Of a DNA stretch of 33,032 bases, positions 16,796-24,519 are shown piece after piece. The stretch comes from Ferrithrix thermotolerans DSM 19514 (lineage in GTDB: Bacteria > Actinomycetota > Acidimicrobiia > Acidimicrobiales > Ilumatobacteraceae), in contig CAMASN010000033.1 in the NCBI GenBank assembly GCA_945861025.1, positions 1 through 33,032 of the forward strand, written 5' to 3'. The notes under the pieces were generated by a model. The model was not told the origin of the DNA. It saw only the letters and a list, made by a program, of their open reading frames with translations, and did not search any database. The translations under genes and the position numbers were made by a program. The number at the start of each line of letters is the position of its first letter. The stretch's first letter is position 1.

Positions 16796-17745
16796 GATGC
16801 GACCTGGGCCCGCATTCGCGGATCAAGCGCCCGCGTGACGGCGTCGGAGACGAACGACGAAGCGATGAACACAACCAGGCCGAACAGCGTCAAGGCCAAA
16901 ATCAGAGCGGTGTCGCGATCTGAGATCGCGTCGACAGCGATGCGGCCCAAACCTGGAAAGTTGAACACGACCTCGACCACGAATGTGCCTGTGAGCAACC
17001 ACGCCGCTGTTACCGCCATCACGTTGATCGGTGTCGGCAGCGCCGCGGGCAAGATGTGTCGACGAACAACGATGCGTTCGGCGATGCCACGGGCACGCGC
17101 AGCCTCGACAAATGGGCGCTCTTCGGTCACCAAGAAACTGGCGCGCATCGACCTCATCACATGCGCGAAAACAACCAAAGCGAGCGTGATCGCGGGGAGC
17201 CAAATGTTCGGCAAGATGTCGAGCAGCGAGGCGGTGCTCGAAACCATCGTGACTCCTGGCAACAGCGGAAGCCACACGGCGAACAGCAACCAGAGCACCG
17301 ACGCCGTGACGAATTCGGGCATGGTCATCAACACAAGACTCAGGGTGTCTACGGCTCGGGCGACTCGTGTTCCCTTTCGTCGGGCGCTCCAAACGCCAAC
17401 CACAATCGCCAACGGAAAAGCCATCAGGCTTGCGACCGTTGCCAACGCCAGCGAGTTGCGAAGGCGCGGCATCACGATGTCGACCACCGATTTGCCACGC
17501 CTGATCGAGAACCCAAGGTCGCCATGCAGCAACCCACTCGCCCAGTCGATGAGCCGGTGCAACACCGACGCATTCAGACCATTGGCAGCGCGACATTGGG
17601 CGAGCTTTGTCGCCGTCGCCGAGCGACCAAGCAGCGCTGTGCACGCATCACCAGGAAGCGCCTCGACACCCAAAAACACGAGCACCGACATCACGGTGAA
17701 CACCCCAAGAGAGATCGCCAAGCGGCGAAGCAAATAGGCGGTCAT
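16792..17745 (-). CDS. ABC importer permease, DppB/OppB type
   Basis: A 317-residue permease. The N-terminus MTAYLLRRLAISLGVFTVMSVLVF is the DppB-type first helix, followed by GLLHGDLGFSIRRGKSV (71-87), the conserved segment before the permease domain. The EAA loop is PFVEAARARGIAERIVVRRHILPAAL (211-236), and FNFPGLGRIAVDAISDRD (261-278) is the standard C-terminal signature. It pairs with the DppC-type protein to form the channel. It starts 12 bases after the binding-protein gene. The small soluble loop after helix 1 has two cysteines (C35, C51). Confidence 0.93.
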   Translation of the reverse strand: MTAYLLRRLAISLGVFTVMSVLVFLGVEALPGDACTALLGRSATATKLAQCRAANGLNASVLHRLIDWASGLLHGDLGFSIRRGKSVVDIVMPRLRNSLALATVASLMAFPLAIVVGVWSARRKGTRVARAVDTLSLVLMTMPEFVTASVLWLLFAVWLPLLPGVTMVSSTASLLDILPNIWLPAITLALVVFAHVMRSMRASFLVTEERPFVEAARARGIAERIVVRRHILPAALPTPINVMAVTAAWLLTGTFVVEVVFNFPGLGRIAVDAISDRDTALILALTLFGLVVFIASSFVSDAVTRALDPRMRAQVAS

Positions 17746-17757
17746 CGAGGCTGCGAG

Positions 17758-19311
17758 TCAGTCAACCTGAATCTGCTCCCACCGAACGGCATCGATCACG
17801 ATCGGCGCAACGCCTTTGACCTTGGCACTCATCGCTCGCACCAATGTCTTGTGATACGGAATGAACGTGGCCGAGTTGTCAAACAGGCGTTGCTGAATCG
17901 CCTGATACTTTTTTGCTCGCCCATCGTTGTCGAGCGTTGAGCGAGCGCTATCGAGCAAGCCATCGAGTTCGGTATCGATGAGTCCGGTCTCGTTCCACGC
18001 GGCGGTCGAGCGGAACACTTCGTTGAGTACCTGTGGCGCCGGACGCTGGCCCCAACTTGTAACGAACACCGGCTCCTTCATCCACACGTTGTCCCAATAT
18101 CCGCTCGCGTCGGCCATGGTGATCTTCACCCTGATGCCAGCAGCCTTGACCTGCTCTTGATACGCCTGCACGAGATCAACAAAGTTGTCCTCGACATCGC
18201 TCGTGAAAATCTCGATATCGATGCCGTCGGGGAAGCCAGCGTCGGCGAGCAACTTCTTAGCGCCCTCGATGTCTTGCGCACAATCGCCGTCCCAGCGGTA
18301 GGGGTCGCCGCTCCACACCGGGGTATCGCATGCCACGACGCCGCCATCCTTACCGAGCACCACATCGGTGAGCTGTTGACGATCGACCGCAATGCGTAAG
18401 GCTTTGCGTACCCGCTGGTCATCGAATGGCTTGTGATTTACCTGAAAATCGATGCCGTTCCAGTCGCCCGACACAATGCGCTGGGTGGTGAACTTGCTCG
18501 TGTCACTGAACAACGACTCGTTCTTCGCACCGACAGCGAGCAGCATGTCGACCTGGCCGCCGAGCAGTGCTTGGGTTGCAGCCTGTGCATCAGCGATCGC
18601 AGGAATCTCAATGCGAGCCAGCTTTGGCTTTCCGAGGAAGTAGTTGGGGTTCGCTGCAAGCACCGTGGTGCCCTCAGGGTCGAAGGTCTGCATCGAGAAC
18701 GGACCGGTACCGACGGGCGCCTTGCCGATGGTGTCCAGAGAATCAACCGGAGTCATCAAGGCTCTGTAGTCGGCGAGCAGCACAGGCAGATCGGCCTCGG
18801 CGGTAGACAGCACAATCGTTACCGTTGACGCATCAACGGCATCGACGTAATCAATGATGCCCAGAACGGCGCGCACCGGAGAGTCAAACGTGGGGTCGAT
18901 CATTCGATCGATCGAGTAGACCACGTCGGCCGAATCGAAGTCGGAGCCATCATGAAACTTCACGCCCGATCGCAGTTTCAGCGTCCACTCGGTCATGGCA
19001 TCGTTCGCGACCCAAGACTCGGCCAACTCAGGAATTGGGCTGAAGTCTTTGTCGACGCCGATCAAACGATCGAAGACCATGTTGATGGCCGGCCAAAAGC
19101 GGTTGCCGTCGTAGGGGTCCATCGTCTCGGATCCACCGAAGCCGGCATCGTTCGCCACCCGCAAGACACCCGCAGAAGTAGAGGTTGAGGCCGACCCACC
19201 GCAACTCACCAAACCAAACGCGGTGAGCGCAACAATGGCAACTCCAAGGTTTCGGCGGCGGAGCCGAGCAGGCTGACGCTTGGTCAATCGAAGCACGGTC
19301 TTGTTCAACAC
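17758..19311 (-). CDS. ABC importer substrate-binding lipoprotein (SBP family 5)
   Basis: A 517-residue extracytoplasmic binding protein of the DppA/OppA class. A basic N-terminus and a hydrophobic stretch lead to the lipobox GLVSC, with C37 as the lipidated residue. The family-5 core is clear: INMVFDRLIGVDKDFSPIPELAESW, LRSGVKFHDGSDFDSADVVYSIDR, then NHKPFDDQRVRKALRIAVDR. The ligand (peptide, opine, nickel chelate or sugar) cannot be told from sequence. The start is a GTG with AGGGGA four to five bases upstream. It is the first gene of the importer operon and is divergent from the EEP/Gfo-Idh/SDR/PhyH gene set across 133 bases, which suggests shared regulation. Confidence 0.93.
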   Translation of the reverse strand: MLNKTVLRLTKRQPARLRRRNLGVAIVALTAFGLVSCGGSASTSTSAGVLRVANDAGFGGSETMDPYDGNRFWPAINMVFDRLIGVDKDFSPIPELAESWVANDAMTEWTLKLRSGVKFHDGSDFDSADVVYSIDRMIDPTFDSPVRAVLGIIDYVDAVDASTVTIVLSTAEADLPVLLADYRALMTPVDSLDTIGKAPVGTGPFSMQTFDPEGTTVLAANPNYFLGKPKLARIEIPAIADAQAATQALLGGQVDMLLAVGAKNESLFSDTSKFTTQRIVSGDWNGIDFQVNHKPFDDQRVRKALRIAVDRQQLTDVVLGKDGGVVACDTPVWSGDPYRWDGDCAQDIEGAKKLLADAGFPDGIDIEIFTSDVEDNFVDLVQAYQEQVKAAGIRVKITMADASGYWDNVWMKEPVFVTSWGQRPAPQVLNEVFRSTAAWNETGLIDTELDGLLDSARSTLDNDGRAKKYQAIQQRLFDNSATFIPYHKTLVRAMSAKVKGVAPIVIDAVRWEQIQVD

Positions 19312-19444
19312 GGTTCCCCTAGCGCAGTTGCGAAATTTCTGGCAGAACTGTAACCCAGCGACGTGACCCGCAGTGAAACATCAGCCAAACAGCGCGAGCC
19401 GCCAGATCATCGAGAGCCCTCTCCCCGGCTACGTTGTGGTCACC

Positions 19445-20311
19445 ATGTCGACAGTGCTCAAGATCGCGACCTTCAACATCCAATACTCGCTCGGAGCAGA
19501 CGGCATCTACGACCTTGCCCGATGCATCGACGCAGTCCGCAACGCCGACGTGATTTGCCTGCAAGAAATCGACCGAAACTGGCAACGAACAAACATGGCC
19601 GATCAGGCTGCCGAAGTCGAAGCACTGCTCCCCGATCGGTACTGCGTGTTCTCGCCAATTCTCGATGTCGACGCCAGCTCGGTCGACGCATCGGGCCGAG
19701 TGACCAACCGGCGGCGCCAAGCGGGCCAGATGATCATCAGCCGATTCCCGATCCTTTCATCGCGTTTTGTCGAACTACCCAAGATCGACACCGGCGACAT
19801 GCCGAACTCATGGTGCGGCATGCACGAGGCAGTCATCGTGCTGCCAGATTCGGCGGTTCGCGTGGTCAATGTGCATCTCACCGATGTCACTCGGTCGGGT
19901 CGAATGGTGCAGGTCCGCGAGTTCGTGCGCCGACTGCACGACGCCCCGATCGAGGGCGGCGCATGGAACGGCACCGACCCCGACGCCGAATCCCGCGCCC
20001 ATTGGCAGCTCGACGACAACCCACCGCCCATGCCGTACGCGGCTGTGGTGGTTGGCGACTTCAACGACGTGCCCACGTCGCCGGTGTACGACACCATGTG
20101 CCGAAGCGGCTTTCGCGATTCCTGGTCGACCGACACGGCACTCACGCCATACAACGTGACCTTCAAGACCAACCCACCGCAAGGCACGTTCGAAGATATG
20201 CGTATCGACTTCATCTTCGTGAACGACGCCATCGAAGTACTCGATGCGGTCATCGATGCAGAGTGCCCTGCGTCAGACCATCAGCCTGTGTGGGCAACCA
20301 TCAAGGCGTAG
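19445..20311 (+). CDS. Endonuclease/exonuclease/phosphatase-fold enzyme
   Basis: A 288-residue metal-dependent phosphodiesterase/phosphatase-fold protein. All active-site positions are visible: N11 in ATFNIQ, metal-binding E41 in CLQEID, H144 in VNVHL, D205 and N207 in VGDFND, D255 in RIDFIF, and D278-H279 in SDHQPV. Relatives cleave DNA, phosphoinositides, sphingomyelin or small phosphodiesters. There is no signal peptide from this start, so it is probably cytoplasmic. The insert around 170-195 (EGGAWNGTDPDAESRAHW) is not part of the core motifs. ATG at 19445 is chosen because the fold begins immediately (MSTVLKIATFNIQ); the frame stays open to 19373. It heads a four-gene plus-strand run. 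Its linkage to a dehydrogenase and an oxygenase argues for a small-molecule substrate over nucleic acid. Confidence 0.87.
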   Translation: MSTVLKIATFNIQYSLGADGIYDLARCIDAVRNADVICLQEIDRNWQRTNMADQAAEVEALLPDRYCVFSPILDVDASSVDASGRVTNRRRQAGQMIISRFPILSSRFVELPKIDTGDMPNSWCGMHEAVIVLPDSAVRVVNVHLTDVTRSGRMVQVREFVRRLHDAPIEGGAWNGTDPDAESRAHWQLDDNPPPMPYAAVVVGDFNDVPTSPVYDTMCRSGFRDSWSTDTALTPYNVTFKTNPPQGTFEDMRIDFIFVNDAIEVLDAVIDAECPASDHQPVWATIKA

Positions 20312-20385
20312 TCATTGCCCGGACCTCGGCGGGCGCCGACGCTCCCCTACCGACTCTCCCAACGGCTCGCACTAATCTCCACGCC

Positions 20386-21384
20386 GTGGAGAACCTTCGA
20401 CTCGGACTCGTGGGCTGCGGAGCAATCGCCGAATGGCATGCTGCAGCGCTCAAACATTCGCAGCGCACAGTGGTCACGGCATGTGTCGATGTGTCCCCCG
20501 AGCGCGCCAACAAATTGGCCGCGCTTACCGGCGGCCAAGCGTGCGGGTCCATCGCCGAAGCAGTAGAGATCGGCGTCGATGCGCTCGCAATTTTGGTGCC
20601 GCACCACTTGCACGAATCCTTGGTCACCGAGGCGCTCGAAGCGGGTGTTCACGTGGCGCTCGAAAAGCCGATGGCTCCAACAGTCGACGCCTGCGAACGC
20701 ATCTTGGCTACAGCTGCGAAGCACAACGACCGCGTGTTCATGCTCACCGAAAACGCTCAGTACTGGCCCGAGATCTTGATCGCTCGCGACCTCGTGAACA
20801 ACGGCGCAATTGGCGATCTTGTCACCGCGCGTTCGTGGCACAACTTTGGCATCACCAAAGAGTTCTACCCCACCGATCAGGCGTGGAGATTCCAGCAATC
20901 GGCAGCGGGCGGCGGCGTTGCGCTCGATACCGGTTCGCACTGGATGCGTCCCTTGCGGATGGTGCTCGGCGAGATCGACGAAATCGTTGCCGTCACCGGC
21001 CGACTGTGGCCACAGATGGAAGGCGAATCGATGGTTCGCTCGCTGTGCAAGTTTGCCTCTGGGGTGGTAGCCAGTTTCGATGTCATCTTGGCCACCGGCG
21101 CTGTTGGGCTGCAGCCACATTTTCAGTTCACCGGCTCTACGGGTGAAATCGTGATCTCAGCCTTGGGCGAGGTTCGGTTGTTCGACGGCAAGGATTGGCA
21201 AGGCACAGTGGTTGGGCACGGCAACTACATGGACAGCTACAAGGGCGTCTGGACAGATTTTGAGGCGGCGGTGCTCGATGGCAAGCCACTCGAAGCAGAC
21301 GCGCGTTACTCACTCGGCGAAGTTCGCGCAGCGAACGCCATCGTCCGAAGCGCAGCTACGAACACATGGCAGAAAGTCTGGTGA
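20386..21384 (+). CDS. Gfo/Idh/MocA family oxidoreductase
   Basis: A 332-residue NAD(P)-dependent dehydrogenase. The N-terminal Rossmann motif is LGLVGCGAIAEWHAAAL (6-22, GxGxxA at 10-15), with D35 in CVDVSPERA favouring NAD. The catalytic lysine is K94 in ALEKPMAPT, and the C-terminal domain has GGGVALDTGSHWMRPLR with D181 and H185, the usual catalytic pair. Relatives oxidise sugars, inositols and sugar acids. A GTG at 20386 is the only start that places the Rossmann motif correctly. The frame is open for about a kilobase upstream, but that stretch runs across the EEP gene in another frame and is not protein-like. The stop overlaps the GTG of the next gene (GTGA). Confidence 0.88.
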   Translation: MENLRLGLVGCGAIAEWHAAALKHSQRTVVTACVDVSPERANKLAALTGGQACGSIAEAVEIGVDALAILVPHHLHESLVTEALEAGVHVALEKPMAPTVDACERILATAAKHNDRVFMLTENAQYWPEILIARDLVNNGAIGDLVTARSWHNFGITKEFYPTDQAWRFQQSAAGGGVALDTGSHWMRPLRMVLGEIDEIVAVTGRLWPQMEGESMVRSLCKFASGVVASFDVILATGAVGLQPHFQFTGSTGEIVISALGEVRLFDGKDWQGTVVGHGNYMDSYKGVWTDFEAAVLDGKPLEADARYSLGEVRAANAIVRSAATNTWQKVW

Positions 21385-22142
21385 GCACCGCCATGAACTC
21401 CGTGAACTTCAACTTCGAAGGCGCCTCAGTGCTGGTTACTGGAGGCTCAAACGGCATCGGTAACGCGATCGCCAACTCATTCGCCGATGCCGGAGCGACG
21501 GTGGTCATCACCGGCACGAAACCGTCGGCCGCTCACTATGACAACGATCTTTCTCGTTTCGAATATGTGCAGTGCATGATGAGCGATCGCGAGCAAATTG
21601 CGACGTTAGCTCAGCGGTTCAGCAGTCTCGATGTACTCGTGAACAATGCAGGCCAAGTGATGCCCAACGGCGGCAACGAGTATGACCCCGATGTGTTCGA
21701 AGAGGCACTGCAGATCAACATCGCGGCCACGTTTCGGTTGACCCAGTTACTGAAGCCAGCGCTCCGAAAGTCGTCATTGGCCGGCGGTGCGTCGGTCATC
21801 AACATGGCGTCACTCGCATCGTTCTTCGCGGTCGAATTCGTGCCCGGCTATGGCGCTGCCAAAGCTGCCGTGGTGCAGATGACCAAGACCTTGGCTGTGC
21901 ACTACGCCGGTAACAACATTCGGGTCAATGCGGTTGCCCCGGGCCTCATCGAATCGAACATGACAGCGCCCATGCTTGGACACGACGCGCTCACGCGGCC
22001 GCACCTCGATCGCACACCGCTCAACCGGGTCGGCACTCCGCAAGAAGTTGCGCCGGCGGTCTTGTTCCTCGCCTCGCATGCCAGCCAATACATCACCGGC
22101 CACGTCATCGTGGTCGACGGCGGCTTCTCCGCAAAGGGGTAA
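21381..22142 (+). CDS. SDR family oxidoreductase
   Basis: A 253-residue short-chain dehydrogenase. Counting from the GTG, the cofactor motif is TGGSNGIG (20-27), NNAG is at 88-91, and the catalytic residues are S144, Y157 and K161 (GYGAAKAAV). The C-terminus QYITGHVIVVDGGF is standard. Three in-frame starts are possible: ATG 21366 (inside the previous gene), GTG 21381 (GTGA overlap with the previous stop) and ATG 21393. GTG is preferred for the 4-base overlap seen at other junctions here. It stands between the Gfo/Idh dehydrogenase and the PhyH-type oxygenase, so it probably acts in the same pathway, for example on a hydroxylated intermediate. Confidence 0.87.
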   Translation: MSTAMNSVNFNFEGASVLVTGGSNGIGNAIANSFADAGATVVITGTKPSAAHYDNDLSRFEYVQCMMSDREQIATLAQRFSSLDVLVNNAGQVMPNGGNEYDPDVFEEALQINIAATFRLTQLLKPALRKSSLAGGASVINMASLASFFAVEFVPGYGAAKAAVVQMTKTLAVHYAGNNIRVNAVAPGLIESNMTAPMLGHDALTRPHLDRTPLNRVGTPQEVAPAVLFLASHASQYITGHVIVVDGGFSAKG

Positions 22143-22146
22143 CACC

Positions 22147-23016
22147 ATGACATCAGCAGCACTGCGCTTGGTTACCGACCAAGAGATCGAAACGTTTTGG
22201 CGCGATGGCGTTGTGTGCCTGCGCGGCATCGTTGATCCGTCGCTGCTTCATGCCATGGTCGCCCCTATCGAGGCGCTACTCGACACCAAGGAGCTCGCCG
22301 ACATGTCGGCAATGGGCGACGCGATGGCCGCGAGCGGACTCGATGTGCAGCGCGGCGACGTGCCCAGCAAGGGTCGTGGTCGCTTCTTTGCGGGCGTTGA
22401 CCATTGGCTCGAGCACGCCGAGTTTCGCGAGTTTGCCTGTAACTCTCCGCTGCCCGAAACCGCCGGGCGCATCATGCGTTCGCAGTGGGTGCGCTTGTGG
22501 GAAGACAGCGTGTTGACCAAAGAACCCGGCACCATCGAACGCACGGCTTGGCATCAGGACATGAGCTATTTCCATGTCGAAGGCACCAAGGTCTGCACGA
22601 TGTGGTGTCCGCTCGATTCGGTCACATCTGATTCGGGCGCAGTGAAGTTTGTGGTGGGCTCGCACCTGTGGCCAGAGTTATATCAACCCAACCTGTTCGT
22701 GTCGTCGATGGCCATTCCTGGCACCACTGGTTCGCAGGCGCCCGACATCGACACCATGGCGCAACGCGGCGACTGCGAAGTGGTTGCGTTCGATACCGAA
22801 CCCGGCGACGTCACCATCCACCATGCCCGCACCGTTCATGGCGCCGGGCCCAACACCACAACACGTAATCGGCGGGCCATCAGCTTGCGCTACTGCGGCG
22901 ACGACGCCACGTATCTCACCCGGCCCGGATCAGCGCTGAAGGCGAACCACCATCACGTGGTCGATGGCCAACCGCTACACAACGACGATTGCCCTTTGGT
23001 CTGGAAACGCGACTGA
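22147..23016 (+). CDS. Phytanoyl-CoA dioxygenase (PhyH) family oxygenase
   Basis: A 289-residue 2-oxoglutarate/Fe(II) oxygenase of the PhyH type. Iron ligands are H136 and D138 in TAWHQDMSYFHVEG and H231 in HHARTVHGAGPN. The arginines of TTRNRRAISLRY (from 237) include the 2-oxoglutarate anchor. KFVVGSHLWPELY (167-179) is the family's SGSH-like element (here VGSH). Bacterial PhyH proteins hydroxylate amino acids, phosphonates, lipids and ectoine; none is specified here. The ATG at 22147 follows the SDR stop by four bases, and AAAGGGG stands six to seven bases upstream. An apparent 57-residue upstream extension belongs to the shadow frame over the SDR. A hairpin overlaps the stop. Confidence 0.9.
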   Translation: MTSAALRLVTDQEIETFWRDGVVCLRGIVDPSLLHAMVAPIEALLDTKELADMSAMGDAMAASGLDVQRGDVPSKGRGRFFAGVDHWLEHAEFREFACNSPLPETAGRIMRSQWVRLWEDSVLTKEPGTIERTAWHQDMSYFHVEGTKVCTMWCPLDSVTSDSGAVKFVVGSHLWPELYQPNLFVSSMAIPGTTGSQAPDIDTMAQRGDCEVVAFDTEPGDVTIHHARTVHGAGPNTTTRNRRAISLRYCGDDATYLTRPGSALKANHHHVVDGQPLHNDDCPLVWKRD

Positions 23017-23053
23017 GGGCACGCCGACCAACTGGTCAACGTGCCCTCAATTT
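23014..23053. terminator. Hairpin terminator overlapping the PhyH stop codon
   Basis: TGAGGGCACG (starting with the stop codon) pairs perfectly with CGTGCCCTCA, and an inner GACCA-AC-TGGTC extends the structure. ATTT follows on the plus strand. The convergent surface-protein gene ends at 23080. Confidence 0.8.
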
Positions 23054-23079
23054 CAGAACACTCTCCGCAATCGGTCAGA

Positions 23080-23790
23080 TCACACGTTGACCCGACGACG
23101 CACGCTGAGCAGCACCATGCCGGCGCCGAGCAGCGTTGCAGCGATGGGCAACAACGAGGTGCTTCCACCAGTTTCAGGCAGGAGCGCCTCTGACGCCGCA
23201 GCTGCAGCCGTAGTGGTTGGCGCAGCAGCCGTGGTGGTTGGCGCTGCAGCCGTAGTGGTCGGCGCAGCAGCCGTGGTGGTCGGCGCTGGCTGCGTGGTGG
23301 TCGTTGGGGCCTCACAAGCAACCAAGGTGTACTCGCCAACGACTGTCATCGGTGTTGAGAATTCGGAGCCAATCTCTGTCGCCCAAAAGGTGACCGTCTC
23401 GGTCCGGGTGGATCCAACGGCACGGTCCTCGTCGACCAACGCCGTTGCCGCCCCGCCCGGAGCAAGCACGAGCTTGTTGTCAAAGTTCTGCAGAATCAAC
23501 TGATCCACATCTATCAAACGAAGGCCATCCACCTCGTAGCCCGAACCCGAGAAGGTCCACGTGACAATCGCGTCGTTGGTGCCCGGCTCACACAGTTGCT
23601 CTCCGGTCAACGTGCCTAGCGCCAACTCCTGAGGCGGCGCAGCGGCACCCGCTGAGTCCAGACCGACCATTGAGGTACCGGCGAGTGCTGCCACCGTGAC
23701 GGCGAGCGCTCCGGCGAATCGCCGAATGGTCACGCCCGCCGTGCGAGCTGAGCTGGATGGGGCGATTGCGCTGTCGTGAGGAAGGATCAT
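23080..23790 (-). CDS. LPXTG-type cell-surface protein with threonine/proline stalk
   Basis: A 236-residue secreted protein. The signal sequence runs over about 22-50 (RRFAGALAVTVAALAGTSMVGLDSAGAA). It is followed by an unrecognised beta-rich domain (about 52-160) with two cysteines (C67, C159), a stalk of four PTTTAAA repeats (170-197), then the sorting signal LPETG (204-208), a hydrophobic helix and the tail RRRVNV. It is therefore expected to be linked to the cell wall by a sortase, which is not encoded in the window. ATG at 23790 is chosen because it gives a normal signal peptide. A GTG at 23865 would add 25 residues that translate the two upstream dyads (VVAPL twice), which look regulatory. 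The ligand or role of the exposed domain is unknown. Confidence 0.83.
   Translation of the reverse strand: MILPHDSAIAPSSSARTAGVTIRRFAGALAVTVAALAGTSMVGLDSAGAAAPPQELALGTLTGEQLCEPGTNDAIVTWTFSGSGYEVDGLRLIDVDQLILQNFDNKLVLAPGGAATALVDEDRAVGSTRTETVTFWATEIGSEFSTPMTVVGEYTLVACEAPTTTTQPAPTTTAAAPTTTAAAPTTTAAAPTTTAAAAASEALLPETGGSTSLLPIAATLLGAGMVLLSVRRRVNV
23204..23287. repeat. 21-bp tandem repeat encoding the PTTTAAA stalk
   Basis: Four near-identical 21-base units of the type GCAGCCGTAGTGGTTGGCGC on the plus strand encode seven-residue steps on the minus strand. Differences among units are at third-codon positions, and a degenerate fifth unit follows. The unit number could vary between strains by slippage. 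Confidence 0.88.
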
Positions 23791-23826
23791 GCGGTTCAGC
23801 TTCGTGATTTCCCTCACCCGCGTCAA

Positions 23827-23864
23827 TGGTGCAACCACCAGACCTCGAAGTGGTGCTACCACCA
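23827..23864. promoter_or_regulatory. Two tandem dyads TGGTG-N4-CACCA
   Basis: TGGTGCAACCACCA (23827-23840) and TGGTGCTACCACCA (23851-23864) are each a perfect 5-bp inverted repeat with a 4-base centre, 24 bases apart, and differ at a single base. They lie 37-74 bases upstream of the surface-protein ATG and are a candidate operator pair. TTGACG on the minus strand (23821-23826) directly adjoins the first dyad and could be a -35 element. Confidence 0.5.
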
Positions 23865-23895
23865 CCGCTCGACACAGCGATGCTGGCTTGCCGGC

Positions 23896-24369
23896 TCAGA
23901 ACCAGCGACTCCTGGTCGTAATTCGCAACCCGGCCGTCAGCGGCACAGCCGCAAACCCGGAGAAGTAGATCGAGCCATCGGCTGGTCGAAGCTGGATATC
24001 GCCGTCGAGCATGGCCTGACCGGCGATGAACCGTCCTTGGGTAGCCACGAACGTCTTCGAGAATCGCTGCTCAGTGCCGTCACACACCAACCCGGGGCCA
24101 CTATCGGAACGCTCCTGAGAGAGGCCAACAAGGTAGCGACCGTCTACAAGCTGCATCGCCGACACGTTCACGAACGCCAACCCGAAATCGGGATCTGCGC
24201 AGGTGAAGGTTCCAGCAACGGTGAGGGTATTGCTCTGCTTGTTGAGCACAGCGCGTTGATCGATCGTGACCACAGGGCTCAATGCATCGGCGCTCGAGTA
24301 GCGATGACGCGACCGGCCCACGGCCTTCATCCGCATCGCGGCATTCAACGGATTCGATACGGAAGTCAT
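23896..24369 (-). CDS. Small protein of unknown function, possible DUF6299-like domain
   Basis: A 157-residue protein from the ATG at 24369, or 167 from a GTG at 24399. After a short basic N-terminus (about 35 residues), the rest is a single beta-rich domain: VVTIDQRAVLNKQSNTLTVAGTFTC, then VSAMQLVDGRYLVGLSQE, LVCDGTEQRF, then GDIQLRPADGSIYFSGFAAV. The pattern of two cysteines (in FTCADPD and LVCDGTE) resembles small secreted actinobacterial domains such as DUF6299, but I am not certain of the family. Such domains normally carry a signal peptide; none is visible here in any frame. The ATG has GAGGG immediately upstream. It lies 105 bases before the LPXTG gene on the same strand. It is probably a real gene given its protein-like composition. 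Confidence 0.6.
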   Translation of the reverse strand: MTSVSNPLNAAMRMKAVGRSRHRYSSADALSPVVTIDQRAVLNKQSNTLTVAGTFTCADPDFGLAFVNVSAMQLVDGRYLVGLSQERSDSGPGLVCDGTEQRFSKTFVATQGRFIAGQAMLDGDIQLRPADGSIYFSGFAAVPLTAGLRITTRSRWF

Positions 24370-24519
24370 TGCCCTCAACTCAGTGATCTGATTCAACACG
24401 CACTGGGGAGAGCCCCTGCAATCTATCGCTCAACCACCGGTCATCAACCATTGGTCTCGGTTTCCGTTCCTTGAGCGGCCTTGACTCAGCGCAGCCCAGT
24501 CGGCCACTACGCTCCGGCG

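Noticed and set aside
16715-17737. A 340-codon plus-strand frame opposite the DppB-type permease
   Set aside because: Composition is dominated by Ser, Thr, Arg and Ala without structure, and the permease on the other strand has all family motifs.
19363-21384. A 673-codon open frame that would extend the Gfo/Idh gene upstream across the EEP gene
   Set aside because: The first 340 codons are rich in Arg, His and Pro and overlap the EEP gene, whose active-site residues are all intact. The Rossmann motif begins just after the GTG at 20386.
23204-23287. Regular 21-bp repeats as a possible CRISPR array
   Set aside because: There are no spacers; the units are contiguous, in frame and encode the PTTTAAA stalk.
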